Below are positions 53,321 through 62,483 of a stretch of 64,000 nucleotides of DNA, in pieces. Position 1 is the stretch's first letter. Every line of letters begins with the position of its first letter. A program made the position numbers and the translations under genes. The notes under the pieces were generated by a model. It saw only the letters and a program-made list of their open reading frames with translations. It was not told where the DNA came from and ran no database searches. Origin of the DNA: Chitinophaga pinensis (lineage in GTDB: Bacteria > Bacteroidota > Bacteroidia > NS11-12g > UBA955); assembly GCA_945871905.1 (NCBI GenBank), contig CAMBXL010000004.1, positions 1 to 64,000 of the forward strand, given 5' to 3'.

Positions 53321-56300
53321 ATGAAAATAAAGTTACCAATTTTATTATCCTTGTTTTTTATTGCTACCATTACTAAATCACAGAATACAAACGATACTAT
53401 CAATTTCCCTTATTGGATAAACATGATGCAAGATAAAAATGTCAATTTTTATCAAACACAAAGAGCTTTTAATCTGTATTGGCAAAATAAAACTATTGAG
53501 AAAGGTAGTGGTTGGAAAGCCTTCAAAAGATGGGAATGGATGGCTGAGAGGACAATTGACAGTTTGGGTAATTTCCCAGACGTAATTTCACAATTGAATC
53601 AATTAAATCAAATGATTAAGGATGATGAAAATCGTTTTAAATACAGAACTTTTGGATTAGGCCCTGGAAGTGTTTCTTGCAAAACACAAGGAGATTGGAA
53701 AGAATTTGGACCTATTTTCACTCCAACTAATAATACCGGTCAAATCAATGGAATGGGACGCTTAAACGCAGTAGCTATTCATCCTAAAGATACCAATATA
53801 ATTTTTGGAGGTGCCTGTGCAGGTGGTATTTGGAAAACAACTAATGGCGGTTTAACATGGTCTGTGTATTCTGATTCTCTTCCAACACTTGGGGTTTCTT
53901 CAATTGCTTTTGACCCAATAAATCCAGATACTATGTACATTGGTACTGGCGATAGAGATGCAGGAGATGCCGCAGGATTTGGAGTATTTAAATCAACAAA
54001 TGGTGGTAAAACTTGGGTTATGAGCAATTCAGGTATGGGTAACAGAACAGTTGGAAGACTAATTGTTAGTCCTAGAAACCCCAGTATTATTTTAGCGGCT
54101 ACTAGCAATGGTGTATATCGCTCTACAAATTATGGTTCAACATGGACATTAATTTCAACTGCCACAGGGAATTTTAAAGATATCATTTTTAAACCCAATA
54201 ATCATAATGTTGTTTATGCAACAAGGGATGGTTTTCTGTTTCGTTCAACCGACAACGGTGTAAGTTTCTCTTCAATTAATACCGGTTTACCAACGACTTC
54301 GGTTTCACGAGGTGTAATTGATGTAAATGAAAACATGCCTAACCTAGTATATTTTTGGTTAGCAAACGGAAGTGTAAACAGAGGTTTTTACCTTTCTAGA
54401 GACAGTGGTACAACCTTTAGAACACAATCAACTACTCCCAATCTTCACGACTATTCTACAAATGGAAGTGGTACAGGAGGACAAGCTTGGTATGATAAAG
54501 ACATGGTGACTGATCCAAGTAATGCTGCTATAATTTATGTAGGTGGGGTAAATATTTTTAGATCGAACGACACTGGAAGGACTTGGACTATTGCTGGATA
54601 TTGGGTTAACAAAATCCATGCCGATCAACATGAATTGATTTCTTGTGCTAGAACAAAACGAATATTTTCGGCTAATGATGGAGGACTATACTTTACAAGA
54701 GACAGAGGCGTTAATTGGATTCCCGTAAAAAGCGGACTTGGCATTGCTCAAATTTATAAAATGGATTGCTCCAGAACCCAAAAAGACATCATAATTAATG
54801 GATATCAAGACAATGGAACTGGTAATTTTAACAAGGGGTGGTTTACGACTAGAGGAGGCGACGGAATGGATTGTGCGATTGATCAAACTGATAATCGATA
54901 CAGCTATGGAGAATTGTATTATGGAAGTATTTTTAGAGTTTTTGGGGTAAATACTCAAGCAACTATTGCCGCCAATGGTACCAATGGAATTAATGAAGAT
55001 GGCGCATGGGTAACACCTTTAACTCTCAGAGAAGGAAGCGGCAATACCATGTATGTTGGTTATAAAAACATTTGGCGAAGCAATAACATTAGAAACAATC
55101 CGCCTACTTGGACTAGAATATCAAATAACTTAGGAGGTACGAATACTTCAAATTTCAATAAAGTGGAAAGTAACATCGCCAATTCTGATATTCTTTATGC
55201 AGGAAGATCTAATGGCACTTTTTACAGAAGTGATGATATTAATGCAACTACTCCAACTTGGACTTCTATCACACAACCCATTTCAGGTGTTGTAAATGCT
55301 ATTGAAACTGACCCTAAAATACAAAATGCTGTTTATATTGCGATTGGAACCCGTGTTTACCGTTCTTTAAATAGAGGTGGAACATGGACGCAAGTGGCTT
55401 CTAACTTGTCACACAATGTTAATTGTATTTTATTAGACACTTCTAATTCTAAAAAAGGAATTTATGTTGGTACAAATGGTGGTGGTATTTGGTACACTGA
55501 TACAACAATCAATTTTTGGAAATATTATGCCAAAGGATTGCCCCATTCGGTAAGAGTAACTGATATAAAATTGTATTATGACAACTCAAAACAATGTAAA
55601 AACCATATCCTTTATGCCTCAACTTATAACCGTGGAAATTGGTTTGGACCAGTTCTAAATGATGGCGTTGACAAACCGATTGCTAGAATCAATGCCTATG
55701 ATTCAGTTTTGTGTTTTAAGTCAACTTTAAATTTAACAAGTGATGCTTGTAATGTGCCAGGAAGATATAAGTGGGAATTTAGTTCTAATCAATATCAATT
55801 TGTAAATGGGACTGACACTTTCAGTAGAAATGTATCTGTGAAATTCAATTCCAAAGGCAATGTTTCGTTTAAATTTATGGCAGAAAATTGTGTTGGTATT
55901 GATACCTTAATAGGTTCTGTCCTTATTGGAGACACCGTCATTTCGCCCAATTGTATTCCGACCACTACCAATTCTTTTGCGGGGTTGGGAATTTACAAGG
56001 TAACGATGAATGGTGCCGAAAATATCTCAGGTGGCAGAGTGCCAGAAGGTGGGTATGTCGATTTTTCTTGTGGAAAGGTTTTTAAAGTTAAAAGAGGAAA
56101 AAAATACCTTTTAAATGTTGAAACAGGAGCTCTGAACAGTGAGCAAGTTAAAGCATTTATTGACTTTAATAATGATGGTGATTTTACAGATGCAGGCGAA
56201 CTCGTTTATCAGCCTGCCGCTGCTTTGTTGAACCATTCCGACACCATTACCATTCCCCTAAATTCTACAATAAATAAAATCATTAGATTTAGAATCAGAA

Positions 56301-59300
56301 GTGATTTTAGCTCATTGGGTACTAATCCTTGTTCTGACCTTAACTATGGTCAAACCGAAGACTACGGTATTATTATCGTCGATTCAATTGTTCCTAAATT
56401 TGAAACAAATAAAGCTATTGTATGTAAAGACAATCAATTACTTTTTTCTGATTCTACAGAAAGTTTAGGATTTAGTTATCTGTGGGATTTCGGCTCTGGT
56501 GCAATGCCTGCAACCTCAAACACAAAAGGCCCTCATTCTGTAAAATACAACAGCCCTGGTTATAAAAAAATTAGCCTCACAATTGATGGATTTAAAACCA
56601 TAAAAGACAGTTTTGTAATGGTGAGTGAAATTCCTAACACTGCTTTGAGTTTTACTTTGGGAGATTCTTCACTGTGTGAAAAGGAATCTTTTAAATTGTC
56701 TACAATCGACCTTAACAACACTGCTACTAATTTCAAATGGCTCATAAACTCAATTGTTAATACCGATTCAATAAGCAAAACTTTTTCTAAACAAAATGTC
56801 TCTTTACCTGATTCAGGAACTTATCAAATAATAGCTTCTAACCAATATTGCAGTGACACCAGTACAAGAATTATTAAAATCAATCCTCATCCTTTGGTCA
56901 ACTTTAATATTAATGATTCCAATCAATGCTTAAGTGGTAACGTGTTTCAAATGACTAACATTTCTTCTATTATGTCGGGAAATATGAATTACAATTGGAA
57001 TTTTAGCGACTTAACTCAATCAACTTTGCAAAATCCAAATAAAACTTATTCTACTTTTGGTACATATAAAATAAGTTTAATAGCAAACTCCAATTTCCAA
57101 TGTATTGATTCAATGTCAAAATGGATCATTGTAAATGAAAATGCTAATTTAGATTTTACATTTAATCAAAATTCTGCTTGTTATAACAGTCACGAAATGG
57201 CCATCAATAATTTAACAAGTATATCCAATGGAACTTTCAATACTCTTTGGAATTACAGGGATGGTACATTTGATTCTGCGTTTCAACCTGCTGCTAAGAG
57301 ATATTCCAACTACTCTTTAAATAATGCTGTAAAACTTAAGGTAATTACCAATTTGGGTTGTGCGGATAGTTTGACTAAGAATTATACATTATTAGCATCG
57401 CCTTCAGCAAGTTTTAATGTCAATAGTTTCAATCAATGTTTGTCTGACAATCAATTTAACTTTACAAATACTTCAACTATTGCGAATGGCAGTTTCAATT
57501 CTCTTTGGAATTTCGGAGACCTCTCTTCTGCGACTAATATGAGTCCAACCAAAATATACACTAAAGATTCTGTCTATGATGTTAGTTTGATTGTAACAAG
57601 CAATATGGGTTGTAAAGACACTATTATTCAACAAGTTAATGTATTGCCAATGCCACAGGTTGTTATAAGTACTTCTGATACTTTAAGGTGTTTACTGGAC
57701 AACACCTTTACTTTAAATAGTAATTCTAAAATTAAGTCAGGTTCACTATCAAACATTTGGAAGTTTGGTAATGGCGATACAAGTTCACAAAAAACAGTAA
57801 CTAAGGTTTATTTAAATCAAGGTACTTATACTCTTAAATTAATAGAGCAATCCAACTTAGGTTGTATTGATAGTGCAAGTAAATTGCTTTATGTAAAACC
57901 TAATGCTAATACAAATTTTAGCATCACTTTAAATAATCAATGTTTCAAAAACAATGCTTTTAATTTCAATAACTTGTCTTCGATTTCAAATGGCTCTTTC
58001 AATTCATTATGGCATTTTGGTAATGGCAATAACAGTTCTGTCAATAATCCTAGTGGTATTAAATATTCAAGCTTTAATGATTCCTTTATTGTTAAATTGG
58101 TAACAACAAGTGTTTTTCAATGTAAAGATTCAATTCAGAAAACCGCCTATTTAAGACCAAGTCCAATTGTGTCATTCGCAATCAATGACAGCAGTCAATG
58201 TAAGAACCAGAATAAATTTAGATTTACTAATTCTTCAAGTGTTGTCTCAGGAACTTTATTAAATAATTGGACATTTGGTGATGGGATCATTTCAACTCTT
58301 ACAAACCCAATTCACGATTATGATTCTGTTAAAAACTACCTAGTTAAACTGAAAGTGAGTACCAATAAAATGTGTGTTGATAGCCTCATTAAAACAGTCA
58401 TTGTATTACCAAGTACCAAAGTAAATTTCCAAATCAACAATTCGGCGCAATGTTTCAATGGACATCAATTTTCATTAACAGACAACAGTGTTCTTAATTC
58501 AGGTACATATACGAATGTTTGGGAAATGGGGGATGCCTCGGTAAAAAATGGAACGACAATTACTCATAAATATTTGAATCCTGGAAACTATACCATTAAA
58601 CTAATCACAAATTCACAGTTGAACTGTAAAGATACTTTCGCATCAATTGTCAACGTATTTGTGAGCCCCAAAGCTAAAATTCAAATAAACGATTCTGACC
58701 AGTGTTTACTTGCTAATGATTTTCAGTTGAACGATATCAGCACTAAAGCCACTGTAGCAATCAGAGAGTGGAAATTAATGCCAAATACAGTCATTGGAAA
58801 TGCAACGCAATTGGATTACACTTTCACAAATGTTGGTGATTATAAAATTCAATTAATAGTGGAAACCAATCAGTTTTGTAGAGATACTGTTTTGCAAAAT
58901 GTAAAAGTAGTTCCAAGTCCAGAATTTACGGTTAGTGGTGCTGTTAAGTATTGTCAAAAAGAGCCTATTCGATTAGAAGCAATCTCAACTGACCCAAACA
59001 ATACTTTTAATTGGCAAATTCCAAATGAAATTTCATTCAATGGAAATCCGTTTAACTCGATAGCAAATACTTTGGGTAATAAATCGGTTCAATGTATAGC
59101 GACAAATGCTTTTGGCTGTCAAACTACATTAAACTTAAAAAATAGAATTGCGGTGTATCCTAAACCGGTTCCTATTATTGATACAAGTGTTCAAATGGTA
59201 AATAACAATTTAGTGGCCGAATTTTACGACATTACTCCAATTGCTATTAAAGTTAGATCATGGAATACAAGCCCTTTGAGTGGCGTTTTAGGTGGTGCAA

Positions 59301-59698
59301 GCAATCCAAACAGACTCAGTGTAACTATTAGTGATTCGGTAACTTTGACTGTTGCTTTAACGCTTACAGACACAAACAATTGTTCTGGAACAACTATGAG
59401 AAAATTCTTCTTTATAGTGCCTAACAACTATTATTTTCCAAACACGTTTTCTCCAAATGAAGACGGCATCAATGATCAGTTTAATATCGTAGGATTTAGC
59501 AAAGTAAAGGAATTCGAAATGATGATTTTCAACAGATGGGGTGAATTGATATTTAAAACCAACGACCCTGTAAATGGTTGGAATGGAAAATCAAAAGGGG
59601 AGGATGTGCCTATCGGAGATTATATGTACACGATTAAACTCAAAGATTTAAATAGTAGAATTATTATCAAAAAAGGAATGCTTACCTTATTGAGATAA
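53321..59698 (+). CDS. Giant PKD/GEVED surface protein with T9SS type B sorting domain
   Basis: A 2125-residue secreted protein. Signal peptide about 1-20. Residues about 110-800 hold BNR/sortilin-like beta-propeller repeats (WKTTNGGLTW, FKSTNGGKTW, YRSTNYGSTW). A GEVED domain spans about 896-1020 (FIDFNNDGDFTDAGE...LNYGQTEDYG). A PKD unit follows, then eight tandem ~80-residue PKD-like repeats (about 1190-1865), each with a Cys near its start and end. The C-terminal about 2038-2125 is a gliding-associated type B sorting domain (YFPNTFSPNEDGINDQF..., FNRWGELIF). It is probably a cell-surface adhesin exported by T9SS; the ligand is unknown. Confidence 0.88.
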   Translation: MKIKLPILLSLFFIATITKSQNTNDTINFPYWINMMQDKNVNFYQTQRAFNLYWQNKTIEKGSGWKAFKRWEWMAERTIDSLGNFPDVISQLNQLNQMIKDDENRFKYRTFGLGPGSVSCKTQGDWKEFGPIFTPTNNTGQINGMGRLNAVAIHPKDTNIIFGGACAGGIWKTTNGGLTWSVYSDSLPTLGVSSIAFDPINPDTMYIGTGDRDAGDAAGFGVFKSTNGGKTWVMSNSGMGNRTVGRLIVSPRNPSIILAATSNGVYRSTNYGSTWTLISTATGNFKDIIFKPNNHNVVYATRDGFLFRSTDNGVSFSSINTGLPTTSVSRGVIDVNENMPNLVYFWLANGSVNRGFYLSRDSGTTFRTQSTTPNLHDYSTNGSGTGGQAWYDKDMVTDPSNAAIIYVGGVNIFRSNDTGRTWTIAGYWVNKIHADQHELISCARTKRIFSANDGGLYFTRDRGVNWIPVKSGLGIAQIYKMDCSRTQKDIIINGYQDNGTGNFNKGWFTTRGGDGMDCAIDQTDNRYSYGELYYGSIFRVFGVNTQATIAANGTNGINEDGAWVTPLTLREGSGNTMYVGYKNIWRSNNIRNNPPTWTRISNNLGGTNTSNFNKVESNIANSDILYAGRSNGTFYRSDDINATTPTWTSITQPISGVVNAIETDPKIQNAVYIAIGTRVYRSLNRGGTWTQVASNLSHNVNCILLDTSNSKKGIYVGTNGGGIWYTDTTINFWKYYAKGLPHSVRVTDIKLYYDNSKQCKNHILYASTYNRGNWFGPVLNDGVDKPIARINAYDSVLCFKSTLNLTSDACNVPGRYKWEFSSNQYQFVNGTDTFSRNVSVKFNSKGNVSFKFMAENCVGIDTLIGSVLIGDTVISPNCIPTTTNSFAGLGIYKVTMNGAENISGGRVPEGGYVDFSCGKVFKVKRGKKYLLNVETGALNSEQVKAFIDFNNDGDFTDAGELVYQPAAALLNHSDTITIPLNSTINKIIRFRIRSDFSSLGTNPCSDLNYGQTEDYGIIIVDSIVPKFETNKAIVCKDNQLLFSDSTESLGFSYLWDFGSGAMPATSNTKGPHSVKYNSPGYKKISLTIDGFKTIKDSFVMVSEIPNTALSFTLGDSSLCEKESFKLSTIDLNNTATNFKWLINSIVNTDSISKTFSKQNVSLPDSGTYQIIASNQYCSDTSTRIIKINPHPLVNFNINDSNQCLSGNVFQMTNISSIMSGNMNYNWNFSDLTQSTLQNPNKTYSTFGTYKISLIANSNFQCIDSMSKWIIVNENANLDFTFNQNSACYNSHEMAINNLTSISNGTFNTLWNYRDGTFDSAFQPAAKRYSNYSLNNAVKLKVITNLGCADSLTKNYTLLASPSASFNVNSFNQCLSDNQFNFTNTSTIANGSFNSLWNFGDLSSATNMSPTKIYTKDSVYDVSLIVTSNMGCKDTIIQQVNVLPMPQVVISTSDTLRCLLDNTFTLNSNSKIKSGSLSNIWKFGNGDTSSQKTVTKVYLNQGTYTLKLIEQSNLGCIDSASKLLYVKPNANTNFSITLNNQCFKNNAFNFNNLSSISNGSFNSLWHFGNGNNSSVNNPSGIKYSSFNDSFIVKLVTTSVFQCKDSIQKTAYLRPSPIVSFAINDSSQCKNQNKFRFTNSSSVVSGTLLNNWTFGDGIISTLTNPIHDYDSVKNYLVKLKVSTNKMCVDSLIKTVIVLPSTKVNFQINNSAQCFNGHQFSLTDNSVLNSGTYTNVWEMGDASVKNGTTITHKYLNPGNYTIKLITNSQLNCKDTFASIVNVFVSPKAKIQINDSDQCLLANDFQLNDISTKATVAIREWKLMPNTVIGNATQLDYTFTNVGDYKIQLIVETNQFCRDTVLQNVKVVPSPEFTVSGAVKYCQKEPIRLEAISTDPNNTFNWQIPNEISFNGNPFNSIANTLGNKSVQCIATNAFGCQTTLNLKNRIAVYPKPVPIIDTSVQMVNNNLVAEFYDITPIAIKVRSWNTSPLSGVLGGASNPNRLSVTISDSVTLTVALTLTDTNNCSGTTMRKFFFIVPNNYYFPNTFSPNEDGINDQFNIVGFSKVKEFEMMIFNRWGELIFKTNDPVNGWNGKSKGEDVPIGDYMYTIKLKDLNSRIIIKKGMLTLLR

Positions 59699-59923
59699 TA
59701 AATTGAGCAAATAAACTTAGTTTGATTGAAATGGTGTTTTTTAGGCTGCAAAAGTATTTCAAAAACTACATTTAAAAAGCGATGAACTATATTGAAATAA
59801 CTGAGGTTTTGAGAGATTTTGTAATGTAACCCTTTGGTAAGTGAATTAACTTACCCTAAATATTTATAAATTATTAATCCATTAATTGCCAGCCTGATAT
59901 TTAATACTAATTTTTAAAAAAAC

Positions 59924-59955
59924 TTGTTTTATTCATTTTTAATGCATTAGATTTG
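59924..59955 (+). promoter_or_regulatory. Promoter of the 78-residue protein gene
   Basis: TTG at 59924-59926, 21-nt spacer, TAGATTTG at 59948-59955; ATG at 59977. The rest of the 59699-59976 gap shows nothing I can support. Confidence 0.5.
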
Positions 59956-59976
59956 AATAAATAAATTTCATTAATC

Positions 59977-60213
59977 ATGGAAAAAATTACTTATTTACAT
60001 AACAGAATCATAAGATACAAGGAAATCTATGATTCACATTTAGAAAGAAGTTGCCATCAAATTGTAACGGGGTATACCACTTATCATGAATTCGTAAAAA
60101 TGAAAAACAAAAAGCTATATGGCTACAAAGTCATTGTAGATGAATTCAAATGGTTCGAAATTCAAAGGTTCATTACTATTCCTATAATAGGGTTATTTCT
60201 AAAATACAAATAA
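59977..60213 (+). CDS. Hypothetical small basic protein
   Basis: 78 residues, basic and rich in His, Tyr and Lys, with a short hydrophobic end (TIPIIGLFLKYK). Not recognised. A promoter and a terminator frame it, which supports a real gene. No signal peptide and no clear motif. Confidence 0.55.
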   Translation: MEKITYLHNRIIRYKEIYDSHLERSCHQIVTGYTTYHEFVKMKNKKLYGYKVIVDEFKWFEIQRFITIPIIGLFLKYK

Positions 60214-60224
60214 CTAATAAAAAT

Positions 60225-60262
60225 AAAAAAAGCCCTTAGAAATTAATCCAAGGGCTTTTTTT
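60225..60262. terminator. Bidirectional rho-independent terminator
   Basis: Stem AGCCCTT/AAGGGCT extended by seven A/T pairs, loop of 12 bases. It ends in a T run on either strand, serving the rightward small gene and the leftward leucine dehydrogenase gene. Confidence 0.88.
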
Positions 60263-60276
60263 GTTGTAGTAATACT

Positions 60277-61377
60277 TTATATTTTTGATTGAAGATGCAT
60301 AGTATCGTTTACTCTTTTCTCTGCTAATTGAATTGCAGCTAATTGAGTATTGATATTATCCGCTTCTGATTTTTCATAAATGTTAAGAACAGTATTGTAA
60401 ATGTTTTCTGTTTGAGCAAATGCAATTTCTCTTACATAACCGTTGTACTCACTGTATACATTGATTAATCCACCTGCGTTAATCAAGAAATCTGGGGCGT
60501 AATAAATACCTTTTGATTTAATCATATCACCATGAATGTTGTCATCTTCTAATTGATTATTTGCAGCACCTGCAACAATTTTACATTTCAATTGTCCGAT
60601 AGTGTTTGTGTTTAAAATAGCACCTAATGCACAAGGAGCAAATATGTCAACATCTAATCCGAATATTTCCTCAGGTTTTACAATAGTAGCACCATATTTA
60701 TCAGATGCAATTTTTAAGCCATGTTCAAATATATCGGTTGCAAATAGGATAGCACCATCTTTTTTTAACATTTCTATCAAATGAAGACCAACTTTTCCTG
60801 TTCCTTGAACTGCAATTTTTTTGCCAGCTAAATTATCACTTCCGTATGCTTTTTTAGCACTTGCTTTAATACCCATGTAAACACCATATGCAGTAACAGG
60901 ACTTGGATCGCCACCGCCACCCATAATCTCAGGCAAACCAACCACGTGGTCAGTTTCCATTGCTACGTATTCCATGTCTTTCGTTGTAGTTCCTACATCT
61001 TCAGCAGTAATGTATTTGCCACCTAAATTGTCAACAAATCTTCCGAACTTTCTCATCAAATGTTCAGATTTGTGTTTTGTAGGGTCTCCGATAATAACCG
61101 CTTTAGCACCACCCAAGTTTAAACCACTAATGGCTGCTTTGTAAGTCATCCCTCTAGATAATCTTAACGCATCATTGATAGCTTCCGCCTCAGACGAGTA
61201 ATTCCACATTCTTGTTCCACCTAAACCGGGGCCCAAAACTGTGTTATGAATAGCAATTATTGCTTTTAATCCAGTATGATTGTCTTGACAAATTAAAATT
61301 TGTTCGTGGTCATAACGGGCAACTTGCGAAAACACATCAAACTGTGTTTCATTTTGTGTAGCATGTGATAAACTCAT
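60277..61377 (-). CDS. Leucine dehydrogenase (Glu/Leu/Phe/Val dehydrogenase family)
   Basis: A 366-residue NAD-dependent oxidative deaminase. The N-terminal catalytic part has GGTRMW, substrate Lys80 and catalytic Lys92 in GLNLGGAKAV. The NAD-binding part has VQGTGKVG. GGGGDPSPVTAYGV and the lysine spacing fit leucine dehydrogenase best; phenylalanine or valine specificity is possible. It deaminates leucine to ketoisocaproate, in line with the HMG-CoA lyase at 688. Its own promoter (TACATTTG) lies at 61409-61416. Confidence 0.9.
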   Translation of the reverse strand: MSLSHATQNETQFDVFSQVARYDHEQILICQDNHTGLKAIIAIHNTVLGPGLGGTRMWNYSSEAEAINDALRLSRGMTYKAAISGLNLGGAKAVIIGDPTKHKSEHLMRKFGRFVDNLGGKYITAEDVGTTTKDMEYVAMETDHVVGLPEIMGGGGDPSPVTAYGVYMGIKASAKKAYGSDNLAGKKIAVQGTGKVGLHLIEMLKKDGAILFATDIFEHGLKIASDKYGATIVKPEEIFGLDVDIFAPCALGAILNTNTIGQLKCKIVAGAANNQLEDDNIHGDMIKSKGIYYAPDFLINAGGLINVYSEYNGYVREIAFAQTENIYNTVLNIYEKSEADNINTQLAAIQLAEKRVNDTMHLQSKI

Positions 61378-61408
61378 TTTATAATCTAAGGTTAAAAATT
61401 TTAAGGTG

Positions 61409-61416
61409 CAAATGTA
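61409..61416 (-). promoter_or_regulatory. TACATTTG -7 element for the leucine dehydrogenase gene
   Basis: Exact TAnnTTTG on the minus strand, 31 nt before the ATG at 61377. Confidence 0.55.
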
Positions 61417-61532
61417 ATATTTTAATTGATTATTTTTTTTGTATTTATTAAAGGATTATTGATTGAGTATTTATACTCTCTAAACTTAATGTTTAATAAA
61501 TTTTGACAGTCGTAAAATGATAATCGTAACTA

Positions 61533-62483
61533 TTACTTTGCAGCCGCTCTTCTCAATCGGTCGTTAATGGCTTTGCCCAAACCTGTCTCGGGCAGAAGTT
61601 TGGCGTAAATAACATCGTGTTTTTGCTCGTCTAATGTTCGCATTGCATCAAATAAATGCTTTGCCGCTTTATTTATATCGCCTTGGGGACTCAAATTTAT
61701 GCAAGGAAAATCATTGACTTGCGCTTGCCCAAACGTTAAGAATGCCATTGCTAAAGGTTGTTTCTCATTGATAATCGAATTAAATTCATCAACCAATCTA
61801 AAGGGCGTTCTAGGCGAATAGTGTTTGTCTAACTGCCCCGGCGCTGCAGGATTACTGTTTTGAGTTAAATGATATTCAACCTTTTCATTGATACCTTGCT
61901 CAATCGTTTCTATACTTAATCCACCTAATCTCAATATTTTAAAAGGCCTTACGGTACAATCTATAATAGTACTTTCTAACCCAACTTCACACGAACCGCC
62001 ATCAATAATATACGGAATTTTGTCCCCTAATTGCTTTTCAACATGAACCGCTTTGGTCGGACTGATATATCCAAATGGATTGGCACTAGGAGCTGCAAGT
62101 GGAAAATTCAAATGGTTTAACAATTGTAAGGTTAAGAGATGACTGGGAATCCTAAGTGCTACTTTGTCACTCCCTGAAGTAACTAAAAATGGTATATTAT
62201 CGTTTTTATACAATAATAAAGTAAGTGGTCCAGGCCAAAATAAATCCATCAACAATTGGGCTTTTTCTGGAATGTCCAATACATAGTTTTTCAACTGTTC
62301 TATGTTTCCAAAATGAATAATTAAAGGATCAAAATGTGGTCTGTTTTTGATTTCGAAAATCTTGAGTACAGCATTTTCATCACAAGCATTGCCAGCCAAT
62401 CCATAAACAGTTTCGGTTGGAATAGCAACTACTTCGCCTTTTTCAAGAAGGGTTTGAGCTAATAAAAGGTCTTGACCAATCAT
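61533..62483 (-). CDS. L-threonylcarbamoyladenylate synthase, Sua5 type
   Basis: A 316-residue YrdC/Sua5 protein. The N-terminal YrdC domain (about 1-195) has IPTETVYGLAGNA, the KNRP motif in FEIKNRPHFDPL, and SANPFGYISPTKA; the C-terminal Sua5 domain (about 230-316) begins with PAAPGQLDKHYSP. It makes threonylcarbamoyl-AMP for the t6A tRNA modification, the substrate of MtaB at 48042. Its ATG directly follows the NtrC-type gene's stop codon. Confidence 0.93.
   Translation of the reverse strand: MIGQDLLLAQTLLEKGEVVAIPTETVYGLAGNACDENAVLKIFEIKNRPHFDPLIIHFGNIEQLKNYVLDIPEKAQLLMDLFWPGPLTLLLYKNDNIPFLVTSGSDKVALRIPSHLLTLQLLNHLNFPLAAPSANPFGYISPTKAVHVEKQLGDKIPYIIDGGSCEVGLESTIIDCTVRPFKILRLGGLSIETIEQGINEKVEYHLTQNSNPAAPGQLDKHYSPRTPFRLVDEFNSIINEKQPLAMAFLTFGQAQVNDFPCINLSPQGDINKAAKHLFDAMRTLDEQKHDVIYAKLLPETGLGKAINDRLRRAAAK

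Noticed and set aside
59699-59976. Searched the 278-base gap for a small RNA or tRNA
   Set aside because: No stable hairpin with a T run or cloverleaf was visible; only the promoter at 59924-59955 is supported.
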